A DNA stretch of 64,000 nucleotides from assembly GCA_018340375.1 (NCBI GenBank), contig JAFFJZ010000014.1, forward strand, positions 62,001 through 126,000, written 5' to 3'. A model generated the notes under the pieces. The model saw only the letters and a program-made list of their open reading frames with translations, was not told the origin of the DNA and made no database searches. Position 1 is the first letter of the stretch, and each line of letters starts with the position of its first letter. The stretch comes from Gonatopus flavifemur. Its lineage: Eukaryota > Arthropoda > Insecta > Hymenoptera > Dryinidae. Made by a program: the position numbers and the translations under genes. Positions 55,622 through 64,000 of the stretch are shown here, piece by piece.

Positions 55622-56563
55622 TCATAACCCTCCAACGTCCATTCTTCCAAGGAAACGTAGAATTGAAATCATCCAATCACAAATCTCAACGTCACATATT
55701 TGGATACTCTTACAACGCGGACATTCGACAGAACAGCGATGTTCATCATTGTATCCAGTATTACATGGAACACAGTAATTCCGCGACCCACAAGCTGCTC
55801 TCAAATTCATAATGGGTTCATAGTAACAATTATCTCCATAGTACAAGATGTTTAATTCATGTTTAATGTTCAAACCGGTAGGAATAATCTCATTTGACCC
55901 ATCGTATAGAGGAGGATCACCTTTTCCAAACGATCTTATGTTGTATACAACCAGAGCGAAATCTTCGATCATTGAAAATTGTTGGGATTGACGACTTTCC
56001 TCCATACCACATCCTCCTTCAGGAATTTGAACATAGACACTCGGAACCAACTTGAGAGCTTCCTGTTGTTGCAATTCTTCTTTAATATCTCTGATTCTTC
56101 CCCAAGTACGATGAAGATTGCCACAACGAACTCCTCCCCCCTCAACATAAGCATGAGCAGCGACGATTGATCTTGGAAGATACGAGTTATCTCTATTGGT
56201 GATTTGAAAAATTGATCTGTTTTTCACGTCGTCAAGAGTGAATTCGAGTTTGCTACCTCCTTCTCCAGCAGGAACTTTTGCAGTTGTCACAGTAGCAATG
56301 GAAGAATTCTCAACGTCGAAACCACCGTTACTCTGTGCCACGGAACTAATCAGATTACGTAAATCACTGAAGAAAGAATCACGAACAGGACGAAAAGAAA
56401 TTCCTGCTCCCCCTTTGTTTAATTTTTCTGACTCGGAAGAGAAACCAATATAACAATCGTCACTCACCGTACTCCCTACTTCACTGTGAAGTTCGTGTGT
56501 TACCCCCTCCAACCATATCGTGTGATGCTCTCCCTCAAGTGGTTCTTTGAATTCCAATCTCAA
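55622..56563 (-). pseudogene. Maverick/Polinton-type DNA polymerase B, N-terminal region fragment
   Basis: The open frame of about 310 residues has no ATG; it is open up to a stop near 56613. It shows a block with VQIPEGGCGMEESRQSQQF, a VVYNIRSFGKGDPPLY segment, ELNILYYGDNCYYEPI and then the cysteine pattern CGSRNYCVPC, HRCSVECPRC. This Cys-rich layout precedes the polymerase palm in virus-like Maverick/Polinton elements and relatives, as I recall the family. The polymerase catalytic part is not found in the window, and coding breaks at 55622. It is a relic; other Polinton genes were not identified. Confidence 0.6.
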
Positions 56564-56599
56564 TCCGCCACCACGAATACCGAACCGTTTGAAATATCC

Positions 56600-58860
56600 A
56601 AATGTCTGAAGAGTGAATCATCACTCCCACGGAATGGGATCTCACTCTTCAGACAGCCAGAAGGGAACCTGTATTTCCGTCCGAGTGGAGTTCTCACTTT
56701 TCCGTATTTGGAGAGTGGAGAGAGTTCATTTTGGACACGCTCAGACGGTGGGGGTGGCTTGAATTGTTCCCCCCAATCCCGAATCCTCTATGATTGAGTC
56801 ACACTCCCTGAAATTTTCCCTGACTCCCCAGAAGTGGACATTCTGGGAGGAGGTATGAATAAAATATCGTGCATAATTGGTGGAGAACAGTAAAACTCAT
56901 AGAAATCAAATGGAGACCGATTCTTGTGGTATCGCTGTATCACTATGGAGCCCATTGGGGGGGGGAGAGGGGGGGCAGGGGGGCTCCCCCATTCCCACAC
57001 AGTACAAAAGTATTTGAAGAACTCCCGAGGAACTTCAATCGAATTCCATCCGGAGAGTTCTCGATTCGTTAAATTATATAGTTCCACATTGTGGAAACAG
57101 CGGTGTCAGGAATCACACCGCACGGATCACATAGCAGTCCACCCCGAAGTTCAATGTCTTAGTAACTCCGAATGATGTTTGAATGACACCATATGGTGTC
57201 AAAATAACACTGTGAGGTGTTGAAACAACACTATTGTGGGTGGAGTTTCTTTCAACCCGCCGTCTTCCTCACAGTGTAGGAGAATCCAGGAGGAATTCTT
57301 CTTCCATAATTATTCAGTCCTCTAAGAGAAGTTATCACTGACAAATTTGATGTTCCGAATAATTCATTGCTTTTGATAATAAAATTATGATGAACATATA
57401 GAACAGTACATAGTGAGAGGGAATAATGATACATCGTTGATCCTTTGTCACTCTCTTATGTTGACCAGTTGTTCAAACAATAATTTTTCTCAAAATAATT
57501 CTCTTCCACACCAAAGAATCAATTTCTTGTTAACATAGAAACTCTATTATGCATCAATCCTTTGCATTCGTACTTCATCTTGTTCCCGCTTTATCCTATG
57601 AATTATTGTGATAAATGCATTCTAGTAGTACTCATTTGAATGTACCCTAGTATATACGTACATTTTGGAGTTCAACTTTGGCCACATTGTACGGCCGTGT
57701 TTAGAACGCGCTCTTGGTGATCCTGGTACTCTGAGCCTGCTTCCGACTCCTATAAATCTGTTCATATATCAAATTCCATAGAGATTCCTGAAAAAAGACC
57801 ACTCTGGACGAATTGGAAAATCTCATGCTCAATATACGAAGTGAGGTTGACACTTCCAACCATAAACCAGATGCGTAAGAAGTTACAACGAAGTCGCTGC
57901 ATTGAATTATTCTCAGTGCAGTGACCTGGGAGACTCCAAAAAGGAGTGAAATAAACTGGAAATGGAATGTGAGTACTCCGAAAAGCGAGTAGACAATTTG
58001 AATAATGGAATCAATACACTCACAAACAGGGGAAGAGCAAGAAACATAATATTATAAAATGTAAGTGATGCTCCAGAAACGAATCAAAATCTCATCCCAA
58101 CTGTCCTTGGAGTTCCAACCAAAGGCAACGTGGATATATCTAGAAGAAGCATTGAGAGTGTGTATCGACTCGCTAGGAGTGAAGATTCCCAACCGATTAC
58201 GTTCAGAAAGGCACACGCACATTTGCAAAAATGATTTTCCCTCCACTTACAAAATTTACGTGTCCTGGGTATATCAATCTCGAACTATCCTCTGCGTGAA
58301 CAACGGAATGCTTGGAAGACACTTCGGAAACTGCGGGGAACATCACCATCCCACGTGGAACCTCATTGCTGGAAGGAGACAAACTTCACGTTGATAACAC
58401 TGTACATGATGTCACGTCTGCTCGAGCATCAGTGAAATCTCTGCTAGGTGATGATGATCAAGATCCACGGCACCTGGATGATAGGGATGGTTCCGATAGT
58501 GGGGGATCCGTTGTCTTCACTGGAATTGACAGACATGAGATAACGGCTAATGCCAATACAAATGCAGATCAATCTTCAACACCGTTTTGCTCAAATCATA
58601 ATCCAGGAGTTGATATAATGATCAAAATCTCGGAGAATAGCAACCAATAAGCCACCATTGATCGATATGAGAGATGCATGAATTCCACTCCTCAATAATA
58701 CCCCGGATTAATGAGAAGCCCGGAAATTGTATGGATTTCCGAGATTTGCTGTGGCCTTTAGTTGGAAACGGGATTAAATATTTCCTCTTCCTTCCCTCCA
58801 ATGGATAGGATAAAATATACCTATCTACTACTATCTGATAATATCTGATGAATATACTAT
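56600..58860. other. No clearly recognised gene
   Basis: G- and C-runs occur at 56957-57000. A short frame at 58078-58245 (VPTKGNVDISRRSIESVYRL, PITFRKAHAHLQK) has the flavour of a LINE ORF1 segment but is too short to call. The rest shows no motif. Confidence 0.4.
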
Positions 58861-58863
58861 CTG

Positions 58864-59048
58864 ATGAGATTGCAGGAAGGATACTCGTGCTCACCAACGA
58901 GCGATCGGCCGCTGTGCCTGCTAAACACGGCTGTTGAACACCATGAGGAACTCCTGCGTCCTCGGTTGAAAATGGTGATTAGCAAAAATGGAGGGCTGTC
59001 CCCACGGCAATATGGCTTTTGTGCTGGACAGTCGACTGTGGATGCCAT
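58864..59048 (+). pseudogene. R1/jockey-like LINE reverse transcriptase fragment
   Basis: DRPLCLLNTAVEHHEELLRP then GGLSPRQYGFCAGQSTVDAI is the fingers region of R1/jockey-type reverse transcriptases. It is open for about 60 codons and stops abruptly right after STVDAI, exactly where the candidate BEL LTR begins. Confidence 0.8.
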
Positions 59049-59659
59049 TGTATAATTTCTTTTCCACAAACCGTGAACACTCGGAACTTCAAATGCACGA
59101 AAAGATTAATATGCCGGTGCGAAGGTTCGGGATCGCGGATGAACAATAAAGGTGTAGGTAAATGCATTGAAACTGAATGTAGAAGTATGTTTTAATTCAC
59201 ACGTGTATTTCATTAACCCACAAGACACGAGCTATAATAATTTGTATCAATAATCCAACTATCTAATTCCAAAGGCAATGTTAATTGTAAGCGAACAGTT
59301 CTTAACAAAGGCAAAACTCGATACGATCGACGTGTTACGCGTGTAACAAAAAGCAAAAGTACTCGTACGTGAGGAAAGTCGAGACGATTATACTAGAGGT
59401 AAGCATATATAGTATGTGCGGGAACGGTAACGACAAATGCCTCCTTCCTCCCCGCGCTGATGATCTCTATTGAGAGAAGATGATGATTTCACCGATGCGG
59501 AATGCGAAGGTCGAATTTAGGAGAAGAGGATTAGGGAAACAGACATAAGCGATCACCGCTGTACTTCTCTTATATTTGTAAAGGTGAATATGGTTGAATT
59601 CAAATGATTTTATAACGATGACTGAATATTCGAAATGCTAAATTATAATATTCCGAACA
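59049..59659 (-). repeat. Candidate 3' LTR of the BEL/Pao element
   Basis: On the minus strand the LTR would begin TGTTCGGAATATTATAATTT after the purine-rich tract GAGGCGGGCGGGA and end GAAATTATACA at the junction with the LINE fragment. The TGT..ACA ends and the position 180 bp after pol fit. The second LTR is outside the window. Confidence 0.45.
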
Positions 59660-59835
59660 TCCCGCCCGCCTCGTCGTGGGACGAAATGTTCACCGCCGCC
59701 CGCCATCAGGAGATACATTGGAGCGAAAGTAGGAAAGAAAGAATACATTAAATGAGAAAAAATGAACAGTTTTCCATAAGCAAAGATAAGAAGTTCGCCG
59801 GGTGACCAAATCAGATGTGAATGCAAGTCACGCAC

Positions 59836-62660
59836 TTATAGGAAGCGGACAGATTTCAGCAATATAACGTACTGAGAAGTACGCAAGGAAACGACGCGCA
59901 CGAGCCCATCAGGTCCTGGAAGAGTTCCCACGACCCGTGCGAGATGCCATTTTGTAGGTGGTGAGCTTGCGTCTTTCATCAAGACCCATGACCAGATTGT
60001 TTTTCTCCTCCCTCCATTCAGGGAGTTGCTGTAAAGAATGGAGATACTCGGTTTGCCACCTGCGCCAAAAGCAATCACGCATTTGAGATACAATTTTCCA
60101 CCTTGAATTGCAACAAGGATCATCGGCAGCTACTTCCGCCTCAGGGATCGATATTAATGGTTGACCAACAAGGAAGTAACCCGGAGTAAGAGGGTTGAAG
60201 TCAGATGGATCGGTGCTCAAGTAGGAAAGAGGACGGGGATTGAGGCAAGCTTCTACTTGACGAAGAAAAGTTGTCATTTCCTCGAAAGTTGAAGTTTGAT
60301 CACCGATTACCCTTTTGAGGTGATACTCCACCGATTTCACTCCGGCTTCCCAAAGTCCTCCAAAGTCAGGGGAGTATGGGGGGATATATTCCCAGATGGT
60401 GCCGTCCAAAACCAGTGGTACGTTGACTGATGAAGGTTGGATGCTGCCTTGAACATCAACTTCAGCTCCTCATCCGCTCCTCGAAAGGTTGATGCGTTGT
60501 CACTGAGGAGTTTTGAGCAGTGACCTCGTCTGGAAATGAAGCGTTTATACGCGGCGATGAAAGCTGAGACGGTGAGATCCGACACTACACCCAGATCGAT
60601 AGCCTTCGTGGAACGCCAGATGAATAGACAGATATAGCCTTTATCACTTCGATGACCTCTTCCCTTGGTGGTCCGCATTTGAATAGGGCCGGCGTAGTCT
60701 ACTCCAGCCGTGTTGAAAGGCTTAGCTGGGGCTAGTCGATCTGCTGGAAGTTGACCCATCATTTGCGTTCCGATTCGTCCACTAGATCTAGCGCACTTCA
60801 CGCAATCTCGTAGTATAGACCGGATAAGTGTACGACCCTTGATAATCCAGAATTGTTGTCGTAGCACGTTCCCTGTCAGTTGCGGGCCACCATTTGAAGA
60901 TCTTATGTGAGCATCGCGAATCAGAAGTACCGCCAAAGGACAGTTCCTTGCGACGACCAATGGATGCTTTTCGTTATATGGAAGTGAAGTTTGTTGAATT
61001 CTTCCACCTTCACGTAATAGTCTCTCAGAGTCCAAAAAGGGATTCAGAGCTGTTAATGGGGACGAACGTTTTAAGAATTCTCCTTCGGACAAACGTTGGA
61101 TGTCGTCTGCGGACGAATTATATTGAGATAACCGTATTGCTGTCTTCGTGGATTGGGTTCGCTCTGTTGCTGAGATGAGCCTGGTTATTTTATTGTTCCG
61201 ATACTTGAGGTTGTACTGGAATCTAAAACAGAGCGAGAGTATTTGAATTATTCGTGAGAAGCTTGAATACTTAATTAGTAGCTCATGTGGTACGTATGCT
61301 TGCACCGTGTGATGGCTGCATATAATTCGAAGCTCAGAGTTCTGGACCCCCTCTGGAGCTGGCGGGATCGGCACCATCCACGTTTCCTTGGACTCAGAAA
61401 GCCAGTTCGGCCCATGCCACCATAGTCTGGACTGGGACAACGCAGTTGGAGATATGCTCCTTGTGGCCAGGTCAGCGGGATTAATTTCTGTTCGAACCTA
61501 ATTCCAATGCTGAGATGGGAGTTCCCCTTGAATTGCTGGACCCTATGAGCGACATAAGGCTTCCACTGGGATGCGTGTCCTTTGATCCACGCTAACGCCA
61601 CTGATGAGTCTGTCCACGCGAACATGGCCACTCCCGCGAATGAGAGACCGATTCTCACTTGTACTGAAAGTTTGCCTAATAGCCGGGCTCCGCACAGTTC
61701 CGAACGCGGTGAACTTTGTGTTCTTATTGTCACCAGCATAGTCCGAAAGGCTAACCACTCATCGAGGAGGGTTGAAGGTGGGGTTTGGTTCCAATTGATG
61801 CCTGAAAGACATAAATCTTGGAGGAAGATCTTAGCAAAGATCAACCCTGGAGAGGCCCAACCTAATGGGTCGAAAAGTCTCGCGATTTCGGAGAGGGCGG
61901 AACGCTTTGAATGTTGATTTTGCGTTTCAGGTTCGGCAGACACTCTAAATGAGGAGTGGTCAGTACTGGGACTCCAAATTATTCCCAGAGTACTGATTGT
62001 GTCTGATGATTGAAATTGATGATCCTGGAGATCAAGGTCAGGGCAAAGCTCTTGTGTCTTGCTGGCCCACTCACTAAGCGGGAAGCCTCCAGCTGAAAGC
62101 ATATCAATTAGCTGGGGACGAAGTTTGAGTGCTCGCGGGATAGTGTCCGCACCGCCCAAAATGTCGTCGACATACGTGTCATGTTCTAATACTTGAGCGG
62201 CCAAAGGAAAATGAGCTCTCTCGTCCTGTGCTAGTTGAATCAGCACACGATGTGCAAGGTATGGTGCACAGTTGGTTCCATAGGTCACCGTTGTGAGTTT
62301 GAAATCTTTTACCGATTCTCCATCGGAATTCCTCCAAAGGATGCGTTGAAGGTCTAGATCATCTACATGTGACATCGATTTGCCTGAACATTTTTACGAT
62401 GCCATCAAGGAAACCGACTTTGTTCAATCGCCATCGAGTGAGAACGAACCAAAGGTCTGACTGGAGACGTGGCCCCAGTAAAAGAACGTCGTTCAAAGAA
62501 TAGCCAGTAGAGGACTTGGACGATCCATCAAAGACAACCCACACCCTGCCAGTGGAATCATGATGTTTAATGACCGCATGGTGCGGCGAATAAAGAGATG
62601 GTGAACGGGTAATAGCATCACGTGGAATTGGTACCATGTGATTCAATGAACGGTATTCTA
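59836..62660 (-). pseudogene. BEL/Pao pol: reverse transcriptase, RNase H, integrase
   Basis: RT (62660 to about 61950) has HDSTGRVWVVFDGSSKSS, SLNDVLLLGPRLQSDLW, KMFRQIDV and the catalytic YVDDILGGAD. RNase H follows with FAWTDSSVALAWIKGH. Integrase has CVKC of the zinc region (its second His reads Asn in AHIRSSNGG), then DDE residues in VDYAGP, LSDNASTF and GGLWEAGVKS. The C-terminal domain is split by a frameshift near 60000. Further frame changes lie near 62370, 61400 and 60370. The protease and gag lie upstream of 62660, displaced by the LINE insertion. Confidence 0.92.
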
Positions 62661-64000
62661 GCATCATCATCATCATGAAGTAATCAGTCTTACCACTGGT
62701 TTGATGAAACCCCCCACCCCTGTCTATCATCCACCGAACGTTTAATTTCTACATATCTACTACATCCCTTGTCTTGTACGATTTGCTTCATATAACTTGC
62801 TCTAGGTCTACTTTTACCAGTTTAACCATTCATTTTCCCTTCCAATATTGTTTTCAATGAACTCTAATGCCGTAATGTGTGTCCTATGAGATTGCTTCTT
62901 CTTTTCATGATGTGTTTCAAAAGATTTCTTTCTTCATTCATCTGCTCGAGTACTTCTTCATTTTTGACTTTGTCTATCCATTTTATTCTGAGCATCCTCC
63001 TATAACACCGCATCTCAGAAGCTTCAAGTCTTCATTGATCAGTTTTTCCCATTGTCCAAGTTTCGCAACCATATAATGCTGTGCTCCAAACGTAACTTTT
63101 CAGGAATTTCTTCCTTACTTCCAAGCTTATATTTTTTGAGCATAATAACTGTTCCTTTTGGTAAAGAGCCTGTTTCCCTTGTGCTATTATATCTCTTTCG
63201 CTTCTGCCGTTCTCTGTAATCATGCTCCCTAGATATTTGAATTCTTCCACCTGTTCAATTGTCTCGGTATCTATTTTCATTTTCGTTTTTCTAGCTGTTC
63301 TCGCTGCTGTACACATCATGAATTTGGTTTTGTCTTCATTCATATTCATATAATAGTTTTCCAATAATATTGTTCTCATAGTGTTGAGAATATTCTCTAA
63401 CTCAGTACTACTCGTGGCAAGTATAGCTATGTCATCCACGAATCTCAACATACTTATATTTCCTCCCTGAATCTGTAATTTCGATTGAATTTCCTCCTTC
63501 ACTTCGTTCATTGCTTCTTCTATATATCAATTGAAAATCAGTGGCGATAATGAGCATCCTTGTCTCACCCCTCTTCTTATTTGTGCTTCCCCTTCCTGAC
63601 CCTCTATGTCTATTATTGCACTTCGATTCTTATATAATTCGTATATTATTCTTCTATCTATGGAATTTATTTCCACCTTCTTCAAGATCGCAAACATCTT
63701 CCCCCAGTCCACATTATCGAAAGCCTTTTGGATATCTATAAAACCTATGTACACAGATTTCTTCAGCGCTATTCTTTCCCCCATTGCTGCCCTAAGTGCT
63801 GAAATTGCTTCTCGCGTTCCGCTATTTTTTCTAAAACCGAATTGATCCCCTGCCAATCTAATCTCTATTTTATTTTCCATCCTCCTGTGTATAATTTTGG
63901 TCAGTATCTTCGAAGCATGTGAAGTTAAACTGATCGTTCTGTAGTTCTCACATTTGTCTGCCCCTTGTTTTTCCGGGATAGCGACAATTTTATTCTTTTG
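62661..64000 (-). mobile_element. Second copy of the RTE-like LINE, 3' part, inserted in BEL pol
   Basis: Its 3' end is a run of five ATG triplets (CAT on the plus strand at 62661-62676) directly after the BEL sequence GAACGGTATTCTA. The sequence matches the 3' 1.3 kb of the LINE at 20448-23801 in reverse orientation and runs out of the window. Confidence 0.92.
63032..63880 (-). pseudogene. LINE reverse transcriptase (second copy), inactivated
   Basis: GDQFGFRKNSGTREAISALR, IGFIDIQKAFDNVDWGKMFA and RQGCSLSPLIFN are present; the catalytic box is FVDDIA, with Val where the first copy has Ala. Stops lie at 63527-63529 and 63032-63034 (after GKTDQ). An in-frame deletion of two residues occurs near SERDIIAQGKQ. 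It keeps Trp and Glu at two positions that are stops in the first copy. Confidence 0.9.

Noticed and set aside
58065..58650. Two overlapping frames of about 110 codons
   Set aside because: No recognisable domain; amino-acid composition and lack of neighbouring exons give no support for a gene.

Overview
The window looks like a piece of an insect (or close arthropod) nuclear genome. It is AT-rich and intron-bearing, and almost every recognisable coding stretch belongs to a transposable element of a type common in insects: piggyBac, mariner, DD41D-type Tc1/mariner, hAT, gypsy-like and BEL/Pao LTR elements, a DIRS-type tyrosine-recombinase retrotransposon, an RTE-like LINE, an R1/jockey-like LINE fragment and a Maverick/Polinton-type polymerase fragment. 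I see no bacterial operon, rRNA, CRISPR array or ordinary host gene. The order or species cannot be told from the sequence alone.

Layout. 1-9593: a minus-strand gypsy-like LTR element (5' LTR about 9189-9593, gag, protease) that leaves the window on the left. Its gag is split by a TG..CA insert (1896-7568), which is itself split by a piggyBac element (3078-6786, TTAA on both sides). 9594-13633: a hAT transposase fragment, a 1272-bp mariner and a 1.85-kb foldback element. 13634-16102: no gene recognised except a tRNA-Gly-like (SINE-type) box. 16103-18942: two DD41D elements fused head to head. 19204-25149: a six-exon gene with consistent splice phases and only two stop codons; its third intron carries a nonautonomous DNA transposon (20144-23999), which carries a full-length LINE (20448-23801). 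25494-26448: a second gene of an uncharacterised family, cut off by a DD41D terminal repeat. 26698-32403: a palindromic element holding two head-to-head copies of an unusual DDE-like transposase gene, with about 120-bp tandem repeats in its arms. 32416-37048: two more DD41D elements. 37440-41186: a DIRS-type element. 41183-42109: a mariner-like fragment. 42560-46036: no clear gene. 46039-51346: a 5.3-kb long-inverted-repeat element containing a hAT MITE and a GT-rich core. 51444-55346: a third copy of the unusual transposase and several palindromic repeats. 55622-56563: an N-terminal polymerase-B region. 58864-64000: an R1-like LINE fragment interrupted by a BEL/Pao element, which is interrupted by a second copy of the RTE-like LINE.

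Most interesting observation. Four transposase genes, from two unrelated families (DD41D and the palindromic element), are each followed 36-64 nt after the stop codon, in sense orientation, by a 16-nt hairpin that matches or nearly matches the metazoan histone-mRNA 3' stem-loop (GGCCCTTTTCAGGGCC and variants). A conserved flank of about 60 nt follows each hairpin. This suggests captured histone-type 3'-end processing, that is, non-polyadenylated and possibly S-phase-linked transposase mRNAs. A second observation is that the DD41D-type terminal repeats keep a TCAAGGTCA (FTZ-F1/ERR-like) site with extra AGGTCA/TGACCT half-sites.

Nearly all coding regions carry stops, frameshifts or altered catalytic residues, so most elements are dead. 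The best preserved are the DD41D element at 34727-37048 (one stop codon near the end), the palindromic element's left transposase (one stop codon) and the LINE at 20448-23801 (four in-frame stops, no frameshift).
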